Assembly: GCA_930367205.1 (NCBI GenBank)
Contig: OV884013.1
Coordinates: forward strand, 89,653,333-89,717,332
Reading direction: 5' to 3'
DNA: 64,000 nucleotides
Origin: Acanthosoma haemorrhoidale
Taxonomy: Eukaryota > Arthropoda > Insecta > Hemiptera > Acanthosomatidae
In this document: positions 46,657 through 59,200 of the stretch, piece after piece
Layout of the letters: each line of letters begins with the position of its first letter
Position numbering within the stretch: the stretch's first letter is position 1
The notes under the pieces: generated by a model
What the model was told of the DNA's origin: nothing
The model's input: the letters and a program-made list of their open reading frames with translations, nothing else
Database searches by the model: none
Program-made: the position numbers and the translations under genes

Positions 46657-49600
46657 AATAAGTAACTGTATCACTAATCGCTCCGCAAATTATAATTGGA
46701 GTTCCTGTTCCTGATGTAGATTTTACAATCATTTAGCTCCGTATGTTTCATTCGGACGTTTTCAAGTTATGCCCCAATGGCACCAAAATGAACAAAAATG
46801 AGGAGATCGACTTCATGCCCATAGCGACCCTACCTACACTAGCTCTTGATTTCCCCTTTATGTATTCTCCAGAGGTTTCATATCCCGAATCAGGAACTAT
46901 TAGTAGCCTATTAAATTCTAATAAATTATTTACCCGTTTATCCCTATAAGCCATTATCTATAGTACTATAAGCCATGTAAGGGCGTTGTAGTAAAACCTT
47001 TGCTTACAACTACAACTTATTCACATACACATATTATTTAGTTAAGGTGCACTAGTAAACTTGGACTATGTTAGTAGCGTCACCAAGCAACTAGAAATAA
47101 CACCCAAAATTTTCTACACGCCGTTTAAGAAAGATAAACAATTTAAAACAACAATCAGTTTGTTTTGTAAATACAACAAATAATAAGTTAATCAATACAG
47201 TCCACGTTGAAAAGAGCTCCATTGAATCCCAAAGTGGCTTCACGGACAGTGACATTATCAAGCTGAACACGTTGTCCTGAAATACTGCCAATAAACTTAT
47301 AGCTACTGTTTCGCTCACCAACAGGATGTTTCGAACTCAAAAACGTTTATGCTTCCAGTGTTAGTTCAAAACGTGTTTTTTAATACAGCTTTAAGTGTTC
47401 CTACGAAAACTGAATCATGATGATGACTCTAAAAGTGATAGAAAACTGATTTTTGCGATAACACAGTTGACCTAACTTGTTGATTTTCGGAGTGTACATT
47501 AAAACAAAAAAAATCTGTGAAAAGAATTCTTCCAAAGCTTGCGGGCAGTCTAAGAATGACTAACTACTACAGATCGTGACCGAACATGTGACATTTAAAA
47601 CTTCGTGTTCCAGACAGAACTGGTAGAAGCAAACGTGAATAGACATCATAATGACTATTAGGATCTGTGAGGCCCATTCACTACAGGGACTAGATAAAAT
47701 GAGCCGGCGACGACTCAATCGAATTGCTCCGGGTTGAAAAATGTAAACCAGCCAGTGACGGGGGCGTTCACCCGACCGCCCTGTCACCGACAATTATCTC
47801 TGCAGCTTCTCACAGCTTTCAGTGACATAGAAGAGTTGCTCAGGATCGGATACTGTTATACAGCTTAGGCTACCGAATCCTTTTTCCTTCCTTGTATATT
47901 AAAAGACTAGGACAATTTGTGAGAGAGATGCATGTTATGCCCTCGCATCGCAATGAAACTGCCTCCTATCGGTTTAATGGGGCCCGTATAAAAATCTTTA
48001 ACAGAAGCATCGGTATAGTTTTTGTACATATAGAGCATTAACCCCATAAAATGATACATATATTCTCAAACATTTTGTCGAGAACTTTAATTTGATACCC
48101 TACATAATATGCTTGTTGTCATCACAAACTAATTAACTGATTGTGTTGCAAGGATAGTAGCATCATCCCTGTTAACAAATGTACACCTCATTCAGGTCAA
48201 CCCACAATTTATTTTATTAAGATACAAGTGCTTTTGGCGGCTACTACACCATTATCTGGAATCATCGTTTAAGTAATATAATAGGAAATGAAAATGAAAA
48301 TTAAAAGAATGGCTTCTATTCTTACGAGGTCAAAGACATTACTTATACTTTTCGTAATCTGATTAATTTAATGATAACCTACTACAAAATAGTGGTGCAG
48401 CCACCGAAAGCTTGTATCTTAATAAAATAAATTGTGGGTAGACAAGAGGTGTTCGTTAATTAATGGCACTTATTGTTTTTCGTAGGATTAGTTTTAGCAC
48501 CATTGGGGCATAAAATGAGACTAAGATAAAATATCATTTCTATATGCGAGTTAAAATTTCGAACACGATTTTAATGATAGTTTTATTGGCTAGGATTATC
48601 ATCGACAATAAATTGCTAGAAATTCAACAAGGAATATTACAGTCAATGTATAATTCAATTTATATAACAGGAATGTTTATTATTAAGAGTAATAGGCCCA
48701 ATAATATAAAGATATTTTTATTATAATAAATACAAATAAACTTTTATTATTTTTTACAACTTATTACTTTTACTAAGGTTCTTCATTTAAAAATTTGACC
48801 TACACCACTTAAACGTTTTTGTAATTATTGACTAGAATAATTATTTAGTATTTATATATAAATCAGCAAACAGAGAAATAACATTTCACAGTTTAATAAG
48901 TTAGCTGGATCCGTTAAGAATGCAGGCATTAATACAATGCCAGGTTACCCGACGCCTGTACAATAGCCCTTACGCCTGAGTGGGAGATTACAGGAAGCGG
49001 AGGATCGGATTCCAACCGCCGAAATAAGAAAATGAGAAGGCGCACGAAGCGATGGGAGAAGATAAAAAAGTTTCCAAGAAACATTTTGCACAAAATAAAA
49101 AAAAGCAATGACTCCCCCACGCGGCAGAGAGTAAATTTAGAAGAGGTCAGTGACTTTGTAAAACTGCTGCTATTTCCTATATTCTGGCGATCGTGCTATG
49201 AGGGAAGAATTGATTCACACCTTTTTGGCAAAAAACATTTTGGAATCATTACTACTCCCACGTTTGACATATGAGCAGTCTCAATGACCTATTGATAACT
49301 GTTAAAATTGTCTAGATGTTAACTATCGTGTGATTGGACATGGTTAAAAAGTAGTTGATAGAGTTAATAATATACGACCTTACAATACAATAATGCCTAT
49401 GCTAATCACTGCACTAATGCAGAAGACCGTAAGCATAACAGAAATTTTTAAATTCTTTTCAATGTAACCGAATTGAATTAATTGCACCAATTTGAGAATA
49501 GCGCCGCGGACAATAGCTGTCATAAATAAATGAAATTAAAGAAAAAACCGCAGCCGGTTAGCTATAAAATCACACTATTGTAATTATTAATAAAAAAAAC

Positions 49601-50635
49601 AGTTTAGCCAGCCACACCGAAACTGGCGGAATCACCTGTTAACCTACAAGAAGCTAAAGATGGCAACAGGATAGCTAGTCAAAATAGTGGGTATTAGTAG
49701 GGTAAAACAAAATGAATGAGAAAACTCGTGCCCATAGTAGTATGTAGCATAATTCGCCCAAATTAAAATAGTTAATATTACTTAAATCAAAGCAAGAATA
49801 ATTCCCACATTCGTTGACGTAAATCACTGACAAACTGACTTTACGGTTTAATGAATTTTAAATAGTTATTTTATCGTAAAAATCAAAAACTAACAACATA
49901 TTATATTGGTAAATATAAGATAAAAATACGGGTAATTTAGTGTGTTTGCTGCGTTTAAAGGCTTTTTCACATACTTCAACATGAATCCTGTTGAGTTTCC
50001 TGGCATTCATGAATTTAAATTGTATAATTTACCCTGGCATCTATATAAACAAATAGTTTGTAATGTACTATCGCTTGGGACCATATTTAAAATTTGGAAG
50101 GAAAGAATTATGAATTACCTACCATGCATTATTTATTAGATTGACTTCCAATATCTATATAAACTTTTCCTGCTGTCTATCATAAACTAACAGTGAGATG
50201 GAATACCTTTATCTTTCGAAATTTCTCACACTCATGTTGTCATGCCATGGACTTTCACAATTTCCAATTACTTAATACGGAACTACATACAACAAATTAA
50301 CAATGGGAAAAGTAATAAATTGAGAGCAGCAGATAAACCATTAAAGACCATGAGTCAGCTTAAGTAGTTTTATTATACTTCACATATTGCAGCTAATGAC
50401 AATACTTATTCTTCAGAAAATTGTGTTAGCTCAGAGTAGTGTTTATCTAGCGCTTAGTGATGGCCACGTCATTATGTACAGAGGAAATCAACAGCAATAA
50501 CAAATGACATAGTAGAACTGCCTAATTTAAAACAGTTTTTTAATTATAACTTAAAAACAGCCAAACTAAACACATCAGTTTTCAAGTAAACCAATCATTA
50601 CCGGATTAATAATTGGGTTAGTTTTTCATTGCACT

Positions 50636-50878
50636 TTATGTGAAGCTCGTCTTGTATATAGAACTGCACTCTACAAAGCCAAGCCGGCGCTCTGCGTTGA
50701 CCTTGCAACTTGACACCGTTTGTCTTAGCAGCGTGATGTCAGTTGTCGTCTTGTGACAATAGTAGTGGCTCCGAGGGTTCCTTACAACACAAGCGCTATC
50801 GGATAGTGTTTCTTCCTCGTGTACAGTCAATGCAGAGGAGTCCTCTTCGCTTTGAAATGTTAGTTCAACCGGAGTGCA
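50636..50878 (-). other. Unrecognised open stretch, possibly a decayed exon or repeat ORF
   Basis: The minus strand is open for about 80 codons from a stop at 50879 to a stop at 50636, with near-balanced base composition in an AT-rich setting. The peptide (for example SEEDSSALTVHEEETLSDSA and NAERRLGFVECSSIY) is hydrophilic, and I recognise no domain. The plus strand is also open over part of it. No convincing splice sites or start were found. It could equally be chance. Confidence 0.25.
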
Positions 50879-52099
50879 TTAACCAAAACCACTTTTTAGG
50901 CCATGTATTTCTAATCGAAACAAGTCTTATCAGTCCAAAATACTTCAGTGGCTGCTAAGCACCGACTGGTACACTGCACTAAAGGTGTTTATTTTGACAC
51001 TTGTTTGAGGACCATTTATTTTGTTCGTTGTTTTATTATTCTACAATCATTTCTTTTGAAAATCCTCAATTATTTTTATGACCTTTATCGTTCACCCAAA
51101 GAGTATGATAAACCGAGTCCTGCTGTACAACGTTATTGATGCACCTGACCATAACCGAAATCTAAAACTTCAAAAATTTCCAAACGGTATTATCGTTGAG
51201 CCTACACGAAAATGGGAAAAGTGACCTGCCAGCAGTTCAAGAATTTATTTACTGGAGGTTGAACGCTTTGAGTTTTTGTATAAGTACATAATTGAATTGT
51301 AAGGGGTCAGGAAAAAATAAAATTTAAGCAAACACAGTATTGTTGGCATGAATAAATTCTATCTGTATTTCCAAAAACCGTCTGTATCACATCACTTAAA
51401 AATACACAACAACATATAACAACGTATGTAGGAATGGTCATGGCATGGATCAATGAAAATTAGAGCGTTGTTTTAGATTTTGTTTGATAATACAAATGTT
51501 CTACACTACAGAACACCTTTTAATCGCATCGTTGAGTTAACTCAGGCTTGTTGCTAGTTCACACAAACACCCACAGATTTACGATTGGAGATCTGTTGGA
51601 GAAACTGAATAGAACCGAACTGCTGCGCCAAAATGATCAATCGTTTCATGAATAGCTCCCGCTGAACCACCGATACCACAAATCGCACCTCGAGGGATAA
51701 ACAAAAAAAATTGCCTGCCACTCCACAAGATGAAAGTTTTGAACGGTCTTTAACAAGTTAAATGTCCTATTCCTGTGATTGTCTATGGTGCTACTTTCTA
51801 CTTTCTAGTCGGCTTGTTTTATAATGAAATAGTTGCCGCTCAGTTGCCTGTCTTTCAAAGAAAAAAAAATTTAAATAAAAATTTTCTCCTTTTTACGAGT
51901 CACAGAGAAACCCCTGAAGTATCCGTATATAGAGAATGAAGTATTATTTTTGAGTATTATTTCCAACCCTGAAAGGAGAAGGTATGGTGCAATCGTATTT
52001 CATGTTTATGCAAATAATTTTTCTGCCTGTGTGTTGTAGGACAGTTATCGTAAAAATGGACAAAGAGTGTATGATCCCCGATCATGTTAATTAAGATGA

Positions 52100-52450
52100 T
52101 ATTAATAGACAAGTGTTGTGTGATATAACAACGGGATGTACTCGTATGTGGGAAAAAAGTTTCTCTTACTTTTGGGTCCTGTGTTGTGAGTGAGTTTAAG
52201 TCCTGTGATTTTCGTCCATATTCTTGATGAAGTAGTTATTCGCATTCTCTGAATTTTCAACTGTGGTTGTGGGTGCTTGGGAGATTTTTTCGAGGAAACA
52301 TTGATTTTCGAGTAAAGATCTGTGACATGAACCATGGGGTAACCATTCTGTACGATCTAAATAGTTCCAAAACTTGACAATATTCCCCGTGGAGGGAATC
52401 ACGGCATCCGTAATTTCAGTGAGTATTTAATATTCCGGTCCGTTGACAGT
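52100..52450 (-). other. Unrecognised coding-like stretch
   Basis: Two overlapping minus-strand frames (to 52102 and to 52196) together suggest one decayed reading frame with a shift: IPSTGNIVKFWNYLDRTEWL, PHGSCHRS and KISQAPTTTVENSENANNYF in one, TGLKLTHNTGPKSKRNFFPT in the other. The residue mix (W, H, N, P, G) is not that of AT-rich noise. I do not recognise the family. A fragment of a mobile-element protein is my guess. Confidence 0.3.
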
Positions 52451-53224
52451 GAACGCTGTACTTCACACATGACACACTAATGAATTAGATTTGGGATCAT
52501 GAAGTAGATCTCTTCATTTTTGTTCATGGTGGCGTCATTAGAGGATAACTTCTGCTCACAGTCCGATGGTGTTTAAATTCCTTTATTACACTCGTTTGCT
52601 TTATCATGCTTAGTTTATTTTAAGTTTTGTCTAGCCTTGGTTCTTGCTAATGCATTAAGATTTAACCACAGAAAAAATAATTAAAGTGATTCGAACATTT
52701 CCTGTGAATATAACGTCGAGCGCGACGTTACCAGGGGAACCACGCACTGGTGATCATAGAAATATCACTGATATATGGTTTCTACTGAGAGATCTGATTG
52801 CGGTAATGAAATCCTCTATAACGCGGATGTAGGAAATGATGTATGTAAAAACTATGTGAGAGAAACGAGAAAATTATTTTTTCTAGGATTTCCTTATGGA
52901 AACCAACACAGCTATGAAGTTGCTGCTTATTGTTTTACAGGGGAAGTTTTAGGTTTTGGTCCTTCAGATAAAACACCTAACCCAGGCAGACTATAATCAT
53001 GGTCACCGAGGCCTTATATTTTTGTGATAAACATTATTTTATGTATTCAATTTTAGAGCTCATAGTTTTTATAAACCGGCCTGCCTTAAACGAATACGTA
53101 AAGACGTTTTGTTGCATACATAGATAGAAAACAAACGCTATAATTTTTTTATGGCTAATCGTCGTATTTGTTTATTTCATAATTCCGCTTTGGATAAGAG
53201 ACTGACTTGAAAAATGTATACTAA

Positions 53225-53625
53225 AATGAAACGACTAACACTTAGTTACAAAGCAAAACTATTGAAATAATTAATGGACCAACGTTTAAAACCACCCTTG
53301 TTCCAGAAACTATTGACATGCAAACGCATGCTGACACCAATTTGGACATGTGAACCATATGGATGCGCTCAGAAGATTAACATCATAACCTTACTGATTT
53401 TCCGATCAAATGCTCTAAGAATAATCACAGGTGCGCCGTTTTACCTGTGAGATCAAACTCTTCACACTAACCTAAAAATGTCATCCGTTCACGACTGCAT
53501 TATATCATTATAAAGAAATTTTCACTACAAACTTCACGCACACCGAAACCCACTGATACAACGACTGTCTATACCTGACGTACCCGGTAACATTCAATGA
53601 CGACTAAGGAGACGTTGTAATAGAG
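53225..53625 (+). pseudogene. Jockey-clade reverse transcriptase C-terminal fragment
   Basis: The conceptual reading across stops gives MLTPIWTCEPYGCAQKINII, LLIFRSNALRIITGAPFYL, DQTLHTNLKMSSVHDCI, then AHRNPLIQRLSIPDV. In Jockey-type enzymes this region is PxWTYGxxLWGxAxxSNI...FQSKxLRxIxxAPxYxxxxTLHxDLxIxxVxxxI...HxNPL, an excellent order match. At least three stops interrupt it. It is diverged from the 22 kb family A copy, so probably another subfamily. Confidence 0.7.
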
Positions 53626-55934
53626 ATTAACTAATAATAAAAATTAAATATCTTCAGTCTTAGATTTTAACAATATAGAGGAGTTATTACTGGATTTCCT
53701 CTGCCTTCATCTATGACATGCCATTTTATCATATTTACAGCGAATTCGCTGGTTGTGACTCTAGTCACGTTTGTGAAATAATAAAATAAGTAAAAAATCC
53801 CCACTTTATTTTTTGTCACGGAAATATTAATATTCATAAGCTCCATTCTAATGGGAAATAATGCTGTTACTAGAGTGATGGATAGTAAATTAGTAATCAC
53901 AAAATAATTGTCATATGCCACAACGGGGAAGTGATATGTTTACTACCAGCGGCCAAGGTTAGAGATTTTCGTATACACTTCAATTTTAAATGCTAAAACT
54001 AAAATCATTTATTGTTTTATATGTTATAATACTGTTTGTCACCAATGTTTCAATATATACGGAAGGCGGTATTCATTATACTACGATCAGTTATATCTGT
54101 TTTGTTTTCAAAATCTCAGGCGCGGCTATAGGCAGAACAAAAGAGAGAATTTCCATGGCGGGCCTGCGTTATTGGGTAATTTGCTTGTGAAGTGTATCAG
54201 TTGCTGCAACCAGCTTATGCTATGTGAAAGGCTGCAGGCAGCAATAATTTACTGTCTGACTTGACTCTTGTAACACAGAACTCCAATTTGAAATCTAGCT
54301 GTTCTTTAGACAATTCAATTGTCCATCCAAGACTGGATATTTATTTAGGTCGCTTATAATCGTGACCATTAAATACAAATAAGTCAATCTACAATATGTC
54401 AATCACATAATATGTCATTTATAAGAAGTTAGAGACGTAATTAATACATCTTTAGTATACTCGTAGATCAAACAGCAACCTGTTGAACCATCATACACAT
54501 TGGAGATTCACAATTGCCAGATAAGCAGACAGGAATAATGAAAACATTATCGATTATGTTTTGAAAGATTAACAAAGATCAAAAATTTAGAGGGCGTACT
54601 TTTAAACAAGAGCGTGACTTTGGAAGGTATGTCTATCTGTATATAAGCACTACAATTTTGGTTGTAAAAATATTCTGATCTATCTGACATTTTAACTTTA
54701 AAATTCTATCATAGTTAGGAATTTGCTGGATATGTCCTGGTTCAAATTTCATTTGTGAGTTACCTGAATCCACATTTCCGATTTATGTAAGATCTAAAAG
54801 TTATAATTTTAATAAGTATAATGTTTTACTGATGGCAAGGACACATTTTAATGCATAACGTTCCTAGATGCCATACAAAAGTGAAGATTTGTTGACTCTC
54901 AAAACTATAACCATATTTTAGATATTTGTCGAGAAAGTAATTTTCGCTGCCCGGTAATTTAACAAATGCAATGAATGAACTATTTTGAAAAAAAAAAAAA
55001 CGAGCTGTCTTTACAAAAAATGTTGAGAAATATCACGTCTGCGGAAGACCCCATCTCAAGTCTTGATACGTTTCTTGCCAATGGGAGCTTGTCCTGAAAG
55101 CGCTTGTTTACAAGAAATATATACCTATTGTGAGAAAGCAAGAAGTACAACACACCTGCTAAAATAACCTTCGCTTTTCACGTTCTTTATTTCTTTAAAT
55201 ATTTAAAAAAGATATATATCACTTTTATATATCATTTTCTTTACATGTATTACTCGTTAATGTAACGAATAAAAAAGTATGCTATTTTTCTTTGGATATA
55301 TTAATAATATAACTAATTAAGAACATAAATAATAATTATTAACAAATTAAAAAAAAATGTAATTGCAAAAAAAGTTTAAACATCAGGCCTTAAACCTTGA
55401 AATATAAATAATGATACATGAGGTATTCTAATAAAATAAAAAAATGGCTCCAAATGCTAATAATTCAACTTCTATCATCATTTATCATAGTACTGGTAGA
55501 AAAAAGTCGTTCTCGCGCATGAGCGTCTAGCTAGTCAACACGAGTAGTGAGATCAATCGTTATCAAAAGAGGGTTATTCGGAATGCTGTTGAAAGTAATG
55601 TGGACTCACTAGCAAGGGTCAGTCACCCTACAATGCAGAAAATAGTAAACCGTTTGTACTTTCACACTTTTTTTAAGGAACAGCGCTGCAATCTCATGTT
55701 AAGAAGCCTACTGTATCATATTGGAAGTATCTTGATAATTACGGAATCTCAAAAGTTGTATCAGAATACAACTTGGACGGCCCAAGTGCCACCTTTCGGT
55801 AACGGGTAAGTTTGCTCAGCACATTTTCTACACCGCTCTAGAACTAGACGTTCCAGCGATTGTAAACTGGAACTTCTTTCTGGACTTAGTAATCTCATCT
55901 AAAACACAAACTTCCTGGTAAAGAAAATGTCCTG
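53626..55934. other. Unassigned AT-rich DNA
   Basis: 55500-55830 is less AT-rich, with a 69-codon open frame (55600-55809) I cannot assign. Otherwise AT-rich and featureless. Confidence 0.5.
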
Positions 55935-56280
55935 TACAAACTTGTTGGTGTGCCATTGGTGGGTCATCCACCGAAGACACATCATGTTTTTTGACTCGTT
56001 GCAGAATCTCACAGGCCTAGTGTTTAACACTATGACCCAACCACCTGTCCTGCAACGATGGCAACAGACATTAGTCAATGATAAATAAGGTGAGCCCAAT
56101 CACTTTTTAAAATGTTAAGTAAATAAATGTAAAAAGTACATCATTATACTTTTGTACAAGTGCAGATCTCAATGCATAATAATTAGAAATTCTATAAAAT
56201 GTCAAGTTACAGGAAATATAAAATGACCTTTTGCAAATAGATTCATTTGTAGAATCTATATTGAATTCTGTAAAAATTAT
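55935..56280 (+). mobile_element. Family B Jockey-like retrotransposon, second copy (decayed)
   Basis: TTGGTGTGCCATTGGTGG, TTTTTTGACTCGTTGCAG and GTGTTTAACACTATG match the family B coding tail at 7.25-7.36 kb, and GATGGCAACAG matches its last codons. The 3' region keeps ATCATTATACTT, ACAGGAAATA and GCAAATAGATTC in the same order as 7400-7600, ending near GTAAAAATTATG. No poly(A) tail or flanking duplication is clear. It is older than the 7 kb copy. Confidence 0.65.
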
Positions 56281-59200
56281 GTTATGATCCACCAAGGCTT
56301 TTCCACCGTCCAAGTGGACGGTGCTTGCTTAAGTGGTTGGATGCTGACTTCTTGGAGCAGCTTGGGTAAACAACCCACCAAAAAAATCGTAGGATTCTGT
56401 AAGACTACATTGAGTCCCTCCTTCGCCAGCCATAGATACCAGGACAATCAATGACAACGGGCAGACAAATATGTGGGTGGTGAGAGGTGGAGTGGGCGGT
56501 GTGAAGTCATCGCCTCTTCAGTCGGCCTTCTGGATCTGTAGTGCCACTGAAGGGGCCTTTCCCTCTTGCGGAACCTTCGCCAGTCCAGTCAACAGTAGGG
56601 CGAGTCCGAATCCCAAAATACCTTATACAAGTCATATAATGATCACGAATATACTAATGGATAAGGGTTGCAAATAAACACATATCTTGCAATGATAAAT
56701 CCATAGTGCAACTTTCCATGTAGATGTAAGGCTAACATAAAATCGCTTGTTGAGTAATAGGCCCGACACTGCCTAAGGTAAAAGTTTAACAAGCACTTGT
56801 TATTGGCTGTGTGTGTTGCCGGAAGCGCTCTGTACCCATTGCGGGAAGGCAGGGAGCACACCCCACAAGCAAAGGTAACGATTCACAACATAGTAACAAC
56901 TCAATGACGACTAAATATAATACAGGTGGGGGCTTTGAATTCTAAGGCTGGGAGTGGAATCCTACTAACCTTCCGTAATAGACAATGGGGTGGGGGTCAT
57001 GACAATTGGCTGGATTACTGTTGAGCTTTAAGTCCGTTTTACAACACCGCAAGAAATAATGCGGCAATACTTTTAGAAAAGGTAGTATAATGGTAATTGG
57101 ATGTCCTAGTTTATAGTTAGAATAATAACATAGCGCAATAGAACTGTAACCACGTTAGTTGACATTGCATATGTTCATTGATATTCACACACGTAGCCTG
57201 GAGAGTTGAATCGTAATAAAACCCCTGTACAAGGTCTTACGGGCTACAGCTCCGGGTAACTGAACGACCTTGGTGGCTAAGGTTTTTTTTTTTTTTGTCG
57301 TATTATTCACAACGTAATGCTAGAAATGGACGTAATGTATATATATATATATATATATTGTTATTTATTTCATTGTTGGTAAATGTACACATGATACCAA
57401 TATGTACCATCCATTAAAATCACCTTCGTCATATTAAATTTACAATATATTTAATTTTTTTTTTAAGAAGTTTGCTTAAGTGAAGTTACTAGTTGATCCA
57501 CAAAGAAGCACCAGATATGAGATTCCGGCGTAGAATTAAAGGATTTAACTATCAGTTCGAGCCTCTAAATCGAGCCTATGCAAGCTATTGAGGAATGCCA
57601 GCACAGATAGTCAATATAATGGCAATTCGCAATCGTAGAACATACAAACTGACATATATACAAAAGGTAATCTCATGTTATGTTTTCTCTATTTTCTATC
57701 ATCAATTCTAATGATGCAAAACGCATAATACCCAGCAGCGATATTTGGGAATTTAAAAACGAACTATAACCAAATAGTTCAGGTTTAAAGAAACCTCTGT
57801 CAAAATAATTACTTTCAACTGTTAGGATTATTGAAGTGGGTGAGGTTTGCATACCTTAAATGCCTTCAACAGAACCGATACATGATTCAGGACTGTAAGA
57901 TTGTCAAGTTACTTGTGGCTAAAGCTAGCGGTAATGACTTAGTTCACTATTATAAAAAATTAAAGAATCTAAAAGGATTATGAAACAGTAAAATGTTTGA
58001 TTAAATTTTGTTCCTTTTACCACTCTTATACACAACGGTTTGCAAAAAACTCGCGCTAGTCATGTACATTGTTTTGTCCAAGGTTAGTGACCTAATCTTG
58101 ATAGTAAAAAAATTACGTCAAATATAATGTATCAAAAATCTAACGGTTTGGTTGAGATCGAGTTTGTTACCAAGACGTTTTGTAATTAATTGTTGTCAAC
58201 TAAAGTTCCTTACAGATTATTTATCAAAGTGACAAGGTCTTTAATTTCATACCTTACACAATATAAAAGTATTTAATATTATATATAAATTACATAGTAA
58301 TTGATTATTGAACTTTTTTTATTATTCCTACTTCAATTTTTACAATCATTTAGTCGTCAAATGGAACTTCAATGGACAGTATCATGTAAGAAAACAGCAA
58401 CGCCATTAGAGTTCAAGTTGTGAACATGATAAAAATCGTCGTTTCAATCGCATCGCAATCGCAATTTAAAAAGATAAATCTTAATTATAGTTCAGGATAC
58501 AGAACTTCAATATAAAAAAAAATGTAATTAATTAATTATTGCTATTATTGCTAATTAATGTAAAATTTGATGTTTCTTGCTTGACTATGCGTCTTAAAAA
58601 AAACACATTAAACAGACTCCCAGCTTAATCTTATATTTTCATCTTGTTTTTCAAAACCAACAAAACTATAAAAACGAGATAATATATATAGAGAGAAAAA
58701 GAACCAATGCCAAAACATAAAACGTAAAAGTAATAAAATTCGTGGTTGTCCTGAGGAAACTGCAATTACATGAATGTTCATAAGCGGGCGAGCGTAAAGT
58801 ATCCTTAAGGAGCCTGAATAATTCCACACTCACCCGGCAATTACTCAGACCCATATGGGAGCCTCCGCTTTTGCCTCTAGCCTACCTTGCCGGCACCCCT
58901 TCACTCCCGCCTATAAATAGTGCACCAATAAAAAGCGTTCCCAACGACTCAAGCTCCACTCGGACGCCGAGTGATTAACAACTTAATAAACAGGACTTGC
59001 CTCCAGTTTTGTGGCCTGCAATAAAACTAACTGCGGAAGGGAGCCACTAAATCTGGAATGCAAATTGCTATGTGGAATCCAACTTGACAGTCCTAGGACT
59101 TCATTAATATGCATAAATCAACTCTGAGAAAGGGGAGGATGTGCAATAAAGCTGGACTTTCTGGTTCTGTTTTATGATTAGCAACGGAAGCGTGTACCCC

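Larger units (their letters stand above)
46657..53224. other. Unassigned DNA; two coding-like patches
   Basis: No element recognised. Two patches look more coding-like than their surroundings and are listed separately (50636-50878 and 52100-52450). A hairpin with a GC-rich stem (GTGACGGGGGCG / CGCCCTGTCAC) lies at about 47753-47786. Confidence 0.45.

Noticed and set aside
47753..47786. GC-rich hairpin as a terminator or regulatory RNA
   Set aside because: Stem has mismatches, there is no adjacent gene, and no comparable hairpin occurs elsewhere in the window.
56325..56365. tRNA or SINE-like A box (TGCTTAAGTGGTTGGATGC)
   Set aside because: No B box (GGTTCRANNCC) at a plausible distance and no cloverleaf could be drawn.
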